A DNA stretch of 37,128 bases from a bacterium (GTDB taxonomy: Bacteria; Cyanobacteriota; Vampirovibrionia; Gastranaerophilales; JAILCC01), in the NCBI GenBank assembly GCA_024680555.1, contig JAILCC010000009.1, positions 1 to 37,128 on the forward strand, read 5' to 3'. This document shows positions 24,344-32,599 of the stretch, in pieces. The position numbers and the translations under genes are program-made. Every line of letters begins with the position of its first letter. Position 1 is the stretch's first letter. The notes under the pieces were generated by a model. The model made no database searches. It saw only the letters and a program-made list of their open reading frames with translations, and was not told the DNA's origin.

Positions 24344-25506
24344 CCTTGGTAAGAACGAGGCTGACTTGCTAACCTACCTCCAGTTTCAAAGCATACCAAA
24401 ATAGTACTGTAAATTCCTCCGGCCTCACTTGTATCGCTCCAAAGATATCTCCAAAAATATGTTCCGAAATAATATTTTCCTATAGAGGAGTTTTTTACAG
24501 CATCAAAGCTACAATTGTTATATGTTTCCCCCTTATCACTCGCTGTTTTTTCACAATTTGCATTACCGTAAATCTTTTTTTGAAGTTCCTGCAATTGCGC
24601 CAGAGTGGGCAGGCTTCCGCCTTTTGTTTCACAAAACTTTTTAGCTCCGAGCCAGTAATCTTGAGTATAAGTGCTTCTGTCGCTTCCGGTTTCTGCCGTT
24701 CCGTCAAGAAAACCATATTCGTCCGAGGCATACATTCCTATTATTTCAAAAGATAAATCTACAAGCGGAACATTTGTTACAATATCTTTTTCAACTTTGT
24801 TTGGTGCTTTATTTTGGTTAACATCAGCGGCATAACCAAAACATTTTGTAGGATTTCCCTGCGTATTGCCACTTTCAATTCCGATACAATCCGGATTATA
24901 AGTTATAAGCATTTTTACGCCATCAGAAAAAATTATTCCCATAACATCGGAGTCATATTTTGCTTTTATAATTAAATCTTTTGTCGTTTTTATATTAGCG
25001 GTTTCGTATTCTTGACTGGCATTAGCGGTAAAACTTTCTTTGTTTTTTTCATTGTTTTCATTTTCTCCATAAGTAATAGTATATTCAGCCTCTCCGCCAT
25101 AAGAAAACTGTGGAGTAAAGCAACTTGTTAAATTATTACTGTTGCATACCGTGGCTATTTTAAAATACTTTTGCATTTCGCTTACAAAGGCTTGAGTGCT
25201 TTCATATTTTTCTTCAAGTTTTCCGTCTATACGCATTTGTTTAAGCCCTTCATCAAATTTTCTTTCAAAGACGGTGCGTTGTTTTTTTAGGGTGTAATCA
25301 CCAATCTGCTGCATTAAAGTCGGTATTGTCAATACGGCAACAACCCCAATAACCAGTAATGTTATTAAGGTTTCGGCTAAAGTAAATGCAGCAAGCCAAT
25401 TCCTTGGAGAGAGAGTAAATGTTTGTTCGCCACTAAACCCGCTGCTAAGGTTGGCTATAGCCTTTTTAAATAGGGTAATATGGTTGTTGTTACTGAGTTT
25501 GGGCAT
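24319..25506 (-). CDS. Pseudopilin-like protein with DUF1566/lectin-like C-terminal domain
   Basis: 395 residues from ATG 25506 (AAGAGAT upstream; a TTG 20 codons earlier is unlikely). Residues about 42-64 are a type IV pilin-style signal: 'AFTLAETLITLLVIGVVAVL', with the conserved Glu five residues past the Phe and a hydrophobic helix behind it. It should be cut and methylated by a prepilin peptidase. The C-terminal ~120 residues ('FCETKGGSLPTLAQLQELQK', then 'YFWRYLWSDTSE' and a final 'LAFCVK') resemble the DUF1566/Lcl-type fold that is often extracellular and ligand-binding. Many cysteines suggest disulfides. Related proteins are multiplied in gut Melainabacteria. No other pilus genes are here. 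Confidence 0.8.
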   Translation of the reverse strand: MPKLSNNNHITLFKKAIANLSSGFSGEQTFTLSPRNWLAAFTLAETLITLLVIGVVAVLTIPTLMQQIGDYTLKKQRTVFERKFDEGLKQMRIDGKLEEKYESTQAFVSEMQKYFKIATVCNSNNLTSCFTPQFSYGGEAEYTITYGENENNEKNKESFTANASQEYETANIKTTKDLIIKAKYDSDVMGIIFSDGVKMLITYNPDCIGIESGNTQGNPTKCFGYAADVNQNKAPNKVEKDIVTNVPLVDLSFEIIGMYASDEYGFLDGTAETGSDRSTYTQDYWLGAKKFCETKGGSLPTLAQLQELQKKIYGNANCEKTASDKGETYNNCSFDAVKNSSIGKYYFGTYFWRYLWSDTSEAGGIYSTILVCFETGGRLASQPRSYQGQLAFCVK

Positions 25507-25562
25507 ATTTATATCTCTTTTACTGCTCTGCACCAAAACGCCACGATTTTGGCTTCTTGAAA

Positions 25563-25610
25563 TCAAGTCGCTCGTTTCACTGCTTTGGCATTTGTTTTTG
25601 CTTTCGACAT
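25563..25610 (-). CDS. Possible 15-residue leader ORF before the pseudopilin gene
   Basis: ATG 25610-25608 opens 'MSKAKTNAKAVKRAT' and stops at TGA 25565-25563, starting 20 bases after the clpP stop. The same frame is open again after the TGA for 17 residues ('FQEAKIVAFWCRAVKEI') to TAA 25511-25509, two bases before the pseudopilin ATG. No Shine-Dalgarno is seen. It may be the remnant of a ~33-residue gene with a nonsense change, a leader peptide, or chance. Confidence 0.3.
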   Translation of the reverse strand: MSKAKTNAKAVKRAT

Positions 25611-25630
25611 TTCGTGCTTTATATTTTACT

Positions 25631-26257
25631 CTATGCTAAATCGGGATCTTTCTTTTCTTTTTCTAATTTTGTAATAACTTTGTCAATAAGTCCGTATTCT
25701 TTAGCTTCTTCAGCACTCATGTAGTTATCACGTTCAGTGTCTCGCATCAAATCTTCTACAGGACGACCACAATGTTTTGCCATAAGTTCGTTCATTTGTT
25801 TTTTAATTCTTCCGATTTCAGCAGCTTGAATTTCGATATCAGTTGCTTGACCTTTTGCACCGCCCAAAGGTTGGTGAATCATAATTCTTGAGTGAGGCAA
25901 AGACATTCTTTTGCCGGGAGTTCCTGCGCTAAGCAAGAATGCACCCATACTTGCAGCTTCGCCGATACAAATTGTACAAACATCTGCTCTGATATGATTC
26001 ATTGTGTCATAAATCGCCATACCTGCGGTAATTACACCGCCGGGGCTGTTGATGTAGAGCATGATGTCTTTTTCGGGGTTTTCACTATCCAACAATAAAA
26101 GCTGCGCAACAATTGAGTTAGCAACCATATCATCAATTTCGGTTCCCAAAAATACAATTCTTTCTCTCAAAAGTCTTGAAAAAATATCAAAAGAACGTTC
26201 ACCTCTGCTTGAGTTTTCAATGACGGTCGGAACGTAGTTAATAATTTTGTTGTCCAT
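25631..26257 (-). CDS. clpP: ATP-dependent Clp protease proteolytic subunit
   Basis: 208 residues, family length. The catalytic triad is Ser103 in '[14 protein letters not shown]', His128 in '[13 protein letters not shown]' and Asp177 in '[13 protein letters not shown]'. ClpP forms the tetradecameric chamber that degrades substrates fed by ClpX or ClpA/C. GGGA lies about 8 bases before ATG 26257. It stands alone after hisG with its own promoter; clpX and tig are not adjacent. It is followed 20 bases later by the possible leader ORF of the pseudopilin gene. Confidence 0.97.
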   Translation of the reverse strand: MDNKIINYVPTVIENSSRGERSFDIFSRLLRERIVFLGTEIDDMVANSIVAQLLLLDSENPEKDIMLYINSPGGVITAGMAIYDTMNHIRADVCTICIGEAASMGAFLLSAGTPGKRMSLPHSRIMIHQPLGGAKGQATDIEIQAAEIGRIKKQMNELMAKHCGRPVEDLMRDTERDNYMSAEEAKEYGLIDKVITKLEKEKKDPDLA

Positions 26258-26292
26258 AAAAAATCCCTTTTATAAAGTACCAATCTGAAAAA

Positions 26293-26321
26293 ATTTTAGC
26301 ATTTTTTAAGGTTTTTAACAA
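26293..26321 (-). promoter_or_regulatory. Promoter of clpP
   Basis: -35 TTGTTA (26321-26316), 17-base spacer, extended -10 TGC-TAAAAT (26301-26293). Start near 26286, leader about 29 bases. Confidence 0.75.
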
Positions 26322-26337
26322 GCAATAATCCTACAAA

Positions 26338-27204
26338 TTACCTAATCATCTGGTCAACAGTCATAATGAGTATTCCTGATGCACCAAGAGTTTTAAGTTT
26401 GTCTATGCTTTCATAAACCTTATCTTTATCTACAACAACGTGTATAACGACGGCTTGGTCGTTGCCGTGCAAGGTTGTAACCGTTGGAGAACTGAGTCCC
26501 GGCAAGAATGATTTTACTTCATCAAGTGCTGCCTTGGGAATATGAGCCATCAAGTATTTTTTATCTCTTGCGTCAATTGCGGATTGAATTGCTCGTACAA
26601 AAGCATTGATTTCGTCGGGGAGTTCTTTTTTGATATTAGGTCTGCCTATTATAACTGCACTGGAATCAAAAATTTCACCGATAATTCTAAGCTTGTTGGC
26701 TTTTAGCGTTGAGCCTGATGAGGTTATATCTACTATTGCGTCAACAAGTCCCATACGGGGCATAATTTCGGTTGCGCCTTCGACTTTTGCAACTTCGACA
26801 TTTTTGCCGTTTTCTTCAAAATATTTTTTTGCAACGTTCGGAAAAGAAGTTGCTACTTTTATGCCATCGGGCAAGTCTTTTACGCTTTTATATGCTTCTT
26901 CATCCTTTACTGCAACTATCATCTTGCATTTGCCGAAATTCAAAGGAAGAATTTCATCAACACTCAGACCGCATTCGTTAACAATGTCCTGTCCGGTAAA
27001 ACCTATATCGCAAACTCCTGCGTGAATAAAGTTAGGTATATCTTTTGTTCTTACAAAAATAATCTCGTATTTCCCGTTTTGAGTTTTCACACTGAGAGTT
27101 CTTTCTCCTTTTGTTGGAAAATTCAGCCCTGCTTGATTAAGCAAAGCAAAAATATCTTCTGACATTCTGCCTTTGTTTGGAATTGCTATTCTTAGTCCGT
27201 CCAT
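26338..27204 (-). CDS. hisG: ATP phosphoribosyltransferase, long form
   Basis: 288 residues: the long HisG with a C-terminal ACT-like regulatory domain, so it should be feedback-inhibited by histidine and not need HisZ. It joins ATP and PRPP, the first step of histidine synthesis. The catalytic part begins 'LRIAIPNKGRMSEDIFALL', with 'VCDIGFTGQDIV' and the PRPP loop 'VDAIVDITSSGSTLKANKLR' (about 155-175). The C-terminal domain begins near 210 ('PGLSSPTVTTLHGNDQAVV'). AAGGAG precedes ATG 27204. It is not in a his operon here. Confidence 0.96.
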   Translation of the reverse strand: MDGLRIAIPNKGRMSEDIFALLNQAGLNFPTKGERTLSVKTQNGKYEIIFVRTKDIPNFIHAGVCDIGFTGQDIVNECGLSVDEILPLNFGKCKMIVAVKDEEAYKSVKDLPDGIKVATSFPNVAKKYFEENGKNVEVAKVEGATEIMPRMGLVDAIVDITSSGSTLKANKLRIIGEIFDSSAVIIGRPNIKKELPDEINAFVRAIQSAIDARDKKYLMAHIPKAALDEVKSFLPGLSSPTVTTLHGNDQAVVIHVVVDKDKVYESIDKLKTLGASGILIMTVDQMIR

Positions 27205-27224
27205 GATTTTCTCCTTTTGAGATA

Positions 27225-27233
27225 ATTATAGCA
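27225..27233 (-). promoter_or_regulatory. Extended -10 promoter of hisG
   Basis: TGC-TATAAT (27233-27225), a perfect extended -10; the -35 is weak. It lies in the 127-base divergent gap shared with gltX. Confidence 0.6.
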
Positions 27234-27262
27234 AAAGCACTTTAAAAGAAAAAGCGATAAAA

Positions 27263-27292
27263 ATGACTTGAAAATCTTTTTCATGTTAAAAT
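27263..27292 (+). promoter_or_regulatory. Promoter of gltX-cysS
   Basis: ATGACT (27263-27268) as a -35 with an 18-base spacer, and extended -10 TGT-TAAAAT (27284-27292). Start near 27299. Confidence 0.6.
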
Positions 27293-27331
27293 AGTTTCGT
27301 TAAATACATAAAGAAGATGAAAGGCTAAAAA

Positions 27332-28771
27332 ATGGCAGAAGAAGTCAGAGTTAGAATTGCCCCTTCTCCGAGCGGAAATCTCCACGTTGGAACGGCAAGA
27401 ACTGCGTTATTTAATTATTTATTTGCAAAAAAAATGGGTGGAAAATTTGTTCTGCGTGTTGAAGATACAGACTTGGAACGTTCAAGTGATGCATATATTA
27501 AAAACATTTTTGATTCTTTAAAGGCTATGGGACTTAATTGGGATGAAGGTCCGGATATAGGCGGTCCTTATGCTCCTTATACTCAATCGGAAAAATTTGA
27601 TGTTTATAAAAAATATGCAAAAGAGCTTTTGGATAAGGGTTTTGCGTATGAATGTTTCTGTACTCAAGAGGAACTTGATGAAGAAAAACAGCGTGCTATT
27701 GATGAAAAAAGACCGCACGTATATTCCGGCAGATGCAGAGATTTGACAGAAGAGGAAAAAGCAAAATTCCGCAGAGAGGGCAGAAAAGCCGTTATAAGAT
27801 TTAAAATGCCTTCTAAAATAATGAAATTCCACGACCTTATCAAGGGCGATTTGGAATTTGATACGAGTCTTATGGGTGATTTTGTAATAATGAAATCAAA
27901 CGGTTCTCCGACTTACAACTTTGCGGTTGTTATAGACGATATGCAAATGGCTATGACACATATTATCAGAGGCGAAGACCATATTTCCAATACGCCGAAA
28001 CAAATTGCCATATATGAAGCATTGGGAGCAAAGGTTCCGGAATTTGCGCATGTTGGTATGATTTTGGCTCCTGATAGAACAAAACTTTCCAAAAGACACG
28101 GAGCAACTGCGGTAAGTGATTTTATTGAACAAGGCTATTTACCCGAAGCATTTGTGAATTTTGTTGCTTTGCTCGGATGGGCGCCGTCTGACGGAGTTGA
28201 AATTAAGACATTGGATGAAATTATTGCAGATTTTTCTTTGGAAAGTATTTCTCCAAGCAACTCTATCTTTGAATTTGACAAATTGAACTGGATGAATGGT
28301 CAATACATTAGAAGTATGGACAATTCCGAGTTAACAAGACGTGCATTAAAATATATGCAGCAATACAATTTGTCTGAATATTCAACAGAAAAACTTGAAG
28401 AAATAGTTGCATCTGTAAAAGAACCGATAACTGTTTTAAGCGAAATAACCGATGCGGTTGAATATTATTTTGGCGAAGATGTACAACCCAATATTGAAGC
28501 ACAGGATATTCTTAATGCTCCTGAAGCAAAAGATGTTCTGTCTCGTTCAATAAATTTGGTTAATTCTTTTGATTTTTCAGACCATGACGGACTGGTTGAA
28601 AAACTTATGGCATTTAGAAAATCATTTGAAAATGTTAAACCCAAAAATGTTATGTGGACTATCAGAGCTGCTTTGACAGGCAGATTGAGAGGCGCAGAAT
28701 TGTCTGCGGTATTTACAATTTTGGGCAAAGAAAGATGCTTACACCGTATTAAAAAAGCGTTGGGAGAATAA
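27332..28771 (+). CDS. gltX: Glutamate-tRNA ligase
   Basis: 479 residues, class I aminoacyl-tRNA synthetase. The HIGH-type motif is in 'RIAPSPSGNLHVGTARTALF' and the KMSKS-type motif in 'DRTKLSKRHGATAV'. The zinc-binding-type cysteines appear in 'YECFCTQEEL' and 'YSGRCRDL'. Whether it charges only tRNA-Glu or also tRNA-Gln cannot be decided here; if GatCAB is present, it could be non-discriminating. A weak AAAGG lies before ATG 27332. It is followed 2 bases later by cysS. The gltX-cysS pairing is common in Firmicutes and related lineages. Confidence 0.96.
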   Translation: MAEEVRVRIAPSPSGNLHVGTARTALFNYLFAKKMGGKFVLRVEDTDLERSSDAYIKNIFDSLKAMGLNWDEGPDIGGPYAPYTQSEKFDVYKKYAKELLDKGFAYECFCTQEELDEEKQRAIDEKRPHVYSGRCRDLTEEEKAKFRREGRKAVIRFKMPSKIMKFHDLIKGDLEFDTSLMGDFVIMKSNGSPTYNFAVVIDDMQMAMTHIIRGEDHISNTPKQIAIYEALGAKVPEFAHVGMILAPDRTKLSKRHGATAVSDFIEQGYLPEAFVNFVALLGWAPSDGVEIKTLDEIIADFSLESISPSNSIFEFDKLNWMNGQYIRSMDNSELTRRALKYMQQYNLSEYSTEKLEEIVASVKEPITVLSEITDAVEYYFGEDVQPNIEAQDILNAPEAKDVLSRSINLVNSFDFSDHDGLVEKLMAFRKSFENVKPKNVMWTIRAALTGRLRGAELSAVFTILGKERCLHRIKKALGE

Positions 28772-28773
28772 AA

Positions 28774-30162
28774 ATGAAACTTTTCAACTCGTACAGCCAA
28801 TCATTGGAAGAATTTATTCCTCTAAACGGAAACAAAGTAACTATGTATGTTTGTGGCCCTACGGTTTACGATGTTCCTCACCTCGGGCATGCACGCTGCT
28901 ATATTACTTGGGATGTGGTATACAGATACCTTAAATTCAAGGGGTTTGATGTTACGTATGCAAGGAATATCACTGATGTTGATGATAAAATTATTAACAA
29001 AGCAAAGGCGCAAAACACTACACCAAAAGAGATTTCAACGAAATTTGCAGGTGAATTCCATAAAGCTATGGATGCCTTGAATTTGCTTTCTCCGGATATT
29101 GAGCCCAAAGCAACCGAAAACATTGACGAAATGCTAAATCTTATCGGTCAGCTTGTTGAAAAAGGCTATGCTTATGAAAGCCAAGGCGATGTATATTTTG
29201 AAGTGGATAAATTCCCCAGATACGGTAATCTTTCTAAACAAAGCATAAAAGATTTGGAAGCAGGTGCCAGAGTTGAAACATCGGATATAAAAAGAAATCT
29301 TTTGGATTTTGCTTTGTGGAAAAAGACAAAAGACGAAACTGAAATTTGCTGGGATAGCCCATATGGAAAGGGTAGACCGGGATGGCATATAGAGTGTTCG
29401 GCAATGTCGAGAAAATATCTTGGTACAACTATTGATATTCACGCAGGCGGAGCTGATTTGCAATTCCCTCATCACGAAAACGAAATTGCTCAATCAGAAT
29501 GCGCTTCGGGCAAACAATTTGCAAAATACTGGCTGCATAACGGTTTTGTTACTATTAATAACGAAAAAATGTCTAAATCTCTCGGCAATTTTACTTCAAT
29601 AGAATCGTTGTTGAAAGCTTATGATGCAAATACAATAAAGTTTTTTATTTTAACAAATCACTACCGTCAGCCTGTTGAATTTAATGATACTGCATTGGAA
29701 AGTGCAAAATCAGGTGCGCAAAGGCTTAAAAATGCGATAGCTGACGTGAAAACAGCCTGCGGAGTTGAAGAAATCACACCGATTTTCGATAAAGAAAATT
29801 CATACGTAAAAGCGTTTATGGAAGCAATGGACGAAGATTTTAATACCTCTAAAGCTCTTTCAATCCTTTTTGAACTGGCTACTCTTGCTCAAAAAGAAAA
29901 AGAAGAAAACACGGAAAAGGCGCTTGAGTATGCGGGTTTGCTGCTTGGTATAAGCGGGGTTTTAGGTTTTAATTTTGATAAAAAAGAAGAGCTTTCAGAC
30001 TCCGTTACACAAGGACTTATGAATCTGATTATAGATATAAGAAAAGACGCAAGAGCCGAGAAAAACTGGGCTTTGTCCGACAAAATAAGAGACGGTCTCG
30101 GTGCTTTGGGTATAACTTTAAAAGATAGCAAAGATGGCATAACAACGTACGAAATTAAATAG
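28774..30162 (+). CDS. cysS: Cysteine-tRNA ligase
   Basis: 462 residues, class I synthetase. 'YVCGPTVYDVPHLGHARCYI' holds the zinc-ligand Cys and the HIGH motif (HLGH). Other zinc ligands are in 'GWHIECSAMS' and 'DLQFPHHENEIAQSE'. The KMSKS motif is 'NNEKMSKSLGNF'. A GGAG in the last codons of gltX serves its ATG, so translation is coupled. It ends 2 bases from the stop of a convergent gene with no terminator visible between them. Confidence 0.97.
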   Translation: MKLFNSYSQSLEEFIPLNGNKVTMYVCGPTVYDVPHLGHARCYITWDVVYRYLKFKGFDVTYARNITDVDDKIINKAKAQNTTPKEISTKFAGEFHKAMDALNLLSPDIEPKATENIDEMLNLIGQLVEKGYAYESQGDVYFEVDKFPRYGNLSKQSIKDLEAGARVETSDIKRNLLDFALWKKTKDETEICWDSPYGKGRPGWHIECSAMSRKYLGTTIDIHAGGADLQFPHHENEIAQSECASGKQFAKYWLHNGFVTINNEKMSKSLGNFTSIESLLKAYDANTIKFFILTNHYRQPVEFNDTALESAKSGAQRLKNAIADVKTACGVEEITPIFDKENSYVKAFMEAMDEDFNTSKALSILFELATLAQKEKEENTEKALEYAGLLLGISGVLGFNFDKKEELSDSVTQGLMNLIIDIRKDARAEKNWALSDKIRDGLGALGITLKDSKDGITTYEIK

Positions 30163-30164
30163 AT

Positions 30165-30785
30165 TTATACTTCTTCTATAGAGTATTTTTCTTTTAATGT
30201 TTGTTCAAGTTCGTCTATTTTGTCTTTTTCTACAAGGAAATGCCATAATCTATCCGAATCAAACCCGAGTTTTTGATAAAAAGGAATAGCTGAGGTGGAT
30301 GCTTCTAGCGAAACGGTATCGGCACTCCTTTGTTTTGCCAAATTCATAAGGGCGTACATAAGGCAAGAGCCTGCGCCTTTGAGCTTTTCTGCTTGTTCAG
30401 GGAGATTAAGTGTTTGAAGTATGTCCAAAAAGATTGCTTTGTCTTCAGGACTATCCGTTGCAAGAGCCATAGCCTTAATGGTTTTTGTGCCGTCCTTATC
30501 AAGGGCTTCTATAGCATATAAATCGCTTTTCTTTACCTCGGCGTTATTGGGATTGGCGCTCATTTTTTTTAACCAAGCATAAAGTTCCGCACCAAAGTCG
30601 GTTTTTTGCCAGTCATCAATATTTTTTTCTACTCTTTGGGTATCAGAAGCTTCCAGTCTTGTTATAAAAACGTCAACCGGTTCTGTCTGTTCGGTTTGAG
30701 AGTTATATTTGTTAATTCTTGCACTGAACAGATTTTCGCTTCCAAAATTTTGAATATTTGCATTTTTTATACTTTGTATTTGCAT
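30165..30785 (-). CDS. GNAT-like acetyltransferase family protein, copy 2
   Basis: 206 residues. The C-terminal half has the GNAT hallmarks: the acetyl-CoA loop 'KGAGSCLMYALMNLAKQ' (about residues 138-154), then a beta strand and 'AIPFYQKLGFDSD', the usual tail helix of motif B. The N-terminal ~60 residues ('NIQNFGSENLFSARI', 'EPVDVFITRLEASDTQRVEK') are not standard GNAT and are shared with the upstream paralogue. AGGAG precedes ATG 30785. It starts 8 bases after the paralogue's stop, so the two form an operon from tandem duplication. Substrate unknown. Confidence 0.7.
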   Translation of the reverse strand: MQIQSIKNANIQNFGSENLFSARINKYNSQTEQTEPVDVFITRLEASDTQRVEKNIDDWQKTDFGAELYAWLKKMSANPNNAEVKKSDLYAIEALDKDGTKTIKAMALATDSPEDKAIFLDILQTLNLPEQAEKLKGAGSCLMYALMNLAKQRSADTVSLEASTSAIPFYQKLGFDSDRLWHFLVEKDKIDELEQTLKEKYSIEEV

Positions 30786-30793
30786 TTTTGCTC

Positions 30794-31414
30794 CTAAGCA
30801 ATTTTTTCTATAGAATATTTTTTTTCTAAACTCTTTAATCTTTTATCATAATTTTTTTGTTCTAATCGAAATTCGGAATCCCCTTTCCTTATGGGTTTTA
30901 AGCCGTTATGCCGATAAAAACCCATTGAGGAAGAGATAGAACACAGGTTAAAATCGGAATTGTTTTGTTTTGCATGGTTTATTATTGCGTACAAAAGGCA
31001 GCTGCCTGCGCCTTTTATGACATTTGGCATACACTCAAGATTATTGACCTGAATCAAATCGAGATGAGTTTGGTTTTCTTTTTTCTTGTCGGTTACTTCT
31101 GCAATCGCTCGAATTTGTTTTACTCCGTTAGGAAAGGGAACTTCTACTGCATAAAATGTTGATTTGTCTTCGGTTTCTGCGGTGGGATACGCATAAGAAA
31201 GAGCATCAATGAGGCTGCTTCCGTATTTGGTGTCTTCCCAGTCCTTTTCTTCTCTTTTTAATCTTTCAATATCAAAGCTGTCCAATTTGGTTATATAAAC
31301 ATCGACAGGTGTCGTTTCCCCGCAGTCATGGAGATGCTGCCGGATTTTTGCCTTATAAAGAGCTGTGCTGCTAAAATTTGGTGCAGAAATACCGTGTAAA
31401 AAATCGATTTTCAT
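30794..31414 (-). CDS. GNAT-like acetyltransferase family protein, copy 1
   Basis: 206 residues, the same length as the next gene and clearly its paralogue: 'TPVDVYITKLDSFDIERLKR' in the N-terminal part, and the acetyl-CoA loop 'KGAGSCLLYAIINHAKQ' followed by 'SSMGFYRHNGLKPI'. The final strand/tail 'KSLEKKYSIEKIA' also matches ('KEKYSIEEV'). There is no Shine-Dalgarno before ATG 31414, although the next gene has a good one. The N-terminus 'ISAPNFSS' resembles a short, loosely conserved start seen in many proteins of gut Melainabacteria. Function unknown. Confidence 0.68.
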   Translation of the reverse strand: MKIDFLHGISAPNFSSTALYKAKIRQHLHDCGETTPVDVYITKLDSFDIERLKREEKDWEDTKYGSSLIDALSYAYPTAETEDKSTFYAVEVPFPNGVKQIRAIAEVTDKKKENQTHLDLIQVNNLECMPNVIKGAGSCLLYAIINHAKQNNSDFNLCSISSSMGFYRHNGLKPIRKGDSEFRLEQKNYDKRLKSLEKKYSIEKIA

Positions 31415-31504
31415 AGTTGCATAAAAGTATGTAAAAACAAAAATTGATACTTACGCAGAGCAAAAAAAATTATTCTTGTCGTTATTATTACTGAAGGTAT
31501 CGAC

Positions 31505-32413
31505 ATGGTAAATATTTCTCAAATCAGACCTAAAACGGTAAATATGATGAGGCTCTTTAAAAAGAGGTTAGCGTCGCCTGAACAAATGCAGGCTATTTTG
31601 GAGAATATTGGCGATAACGAGAGAAATCTCGGATCAATTCCATACGACTGGTTTGAAAAAACTCTTTCAACCGATGAAAGAGGCTCTTTTGCTTCAATGG
31701 TTTTTGATATTTTTGCGGATTTTGCGGCAAGTATTCGTTCTGCGTGGTTTGCTCCCATTCCCCAACAAAAAATATCAATGCTGCAACAAAATTTATCTGA
31801 GCATGTGGACAAAAAAGCCACCGTAGAATATCTGGCTGAAGGTGCTATAGGAAAGGCGTTTAAATTTAATATAAAAGATAAAAATTATGTGCTGAAGATT
31901 TTTCATGATGTGACAGGGCTTGATTTAGAGCATGGCAAAAACATAGAAGTTGCCAATGCCATTTCGTTTTGTCACGGAACAAAACCTTCTCAAAGGGCAA
32001 ATTTTTTCTTCGGAAAAATAGCAAGAGAAAAAGATAAGGATGGTTTTATGGTTACGGAATTTGTTCCGCAAGGTAAAAATGCCAAGTCAATTTCTCCAAC
32101 CGAAATGGAGTACCACAGGTTTTATATTTTTGATGATGCAAAAAGAAATACCGTAGATGGCAAGCGTGTGGATTTTGGCGGAATACGTCTGAACTATTCT
32201 TCTAAGGAAAAAGAGCAGCTTGCAAAGAAATTTTTCCCGATATTAGAAAGAATTGATAAAAAAGCAATTAAAAAACTCCTTGAAAACGAAAGAACTGCTT
32301 CTGATTTTACGGATTTTTTGGCTGATTTTTGGGATAAATATTCTACCTGCGGTATGTTTAGTGATGAATATAAAAAAATAATGCGATTGTTTGAGAGCGG
32401 TGTTTTTGAATAA
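31505..32413 (+). CDS. Compact protein-kinase-like protein
   Basis: 302 residues, divergent from the acetyltransferase pair. After an N-terminal helical region (1-105), the sequence fits a kinase fold: a glycine-loop-like 'EGAIGKAFKF' (112-121), candidate ATP Lys131 in 'YVLKIF', candidate helix-C Glu148, hinge-like 'FMVTEFVPQG' (181-190), catalytic-loop-like Asp210-x4-Asn215 ('FDDAKRN') and 'VDFGG' (222-226). The Asn-to-DFG distance is only 8 residues and the HRD His-Arg is not clear, so it would be a minimal kinase, as in some secreted effectors, or a pseudokinase. No signal peptide. AAGGT precedes ATG 31505. Family not recognised; motif reading by eye. Confidence 0.5.
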   Translation: MVNISQIRPKTVNMMRLFKKRLASPEQMQAILENIGDNERNLGSIPYDWFEKTLSTDERGSFASMVFDIFADFAASIRSAWFAPIPQQKISMLQQNLSEHVDKKATVEYLAEGAIGKAFKFNIKDKNYVLKIFHDVTGLDLEHGKNIEVANAISFCHGTKPSQRANFFFGKIAREKDKDGFMVTEFVPQGKNAKSISPTEMEYHRFYIFDDAKRNTVDGKRVDFGGIRLNYSSKEKEQLAKKFFPILERIDKKAIKKLLENERTASDFTDFLADFWDKYSTCGMFSDEYKKIMRLFESGVFE

Positions 32414-32440
32414 TAAAACTAAATATTCGTCCAAAAGCTA

Positions 32441-32469
32441 TTTACATCAGAATTATTCTGTCTTATAAT
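32441..32469 (+). promoter_or_regulatory. Strong promoter driving the leader region
   Basis: -35 TTTACA (32441-32446), exactly 17 bases, -10 TATAAT (32464-32469). Predicted start is near 32476, 357 bases before the long downstream gene. Confidence 0.8.
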
Positions 32470-32500
32470 ATACTACGAGTTAGAAAATTTTTAGGAAAAA

Positions 32501-32545
32501 ATGAGAATAAGAAAATACCAAAAACGCTGTTTCCGTACTAACTAG
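32501..32545 (+). CDS. Arg-rich 14-residue leader ORF
   Basis: ATG 32501 with AGGA 6 bases upstream, reading MRIRKYQKRCFRTN to TAG 32543-32545. It lies at the start of the predicted transcript and before the terminator, the layout of a leader peptide in attenuation. Arg-x-Arg right after the Met is like macrolide-stalling leaders (ErmD-type MRLR), but the downstream gene is not a known resistance gene. Confidence 0.4.
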   Translation: MRIRKYQKRCFRTN

Positions 32546-32599
32546 AAGGCTTATATCGAACAAAGGATATAATGTCATTTTTGGCATGCTTTTAGAGAT

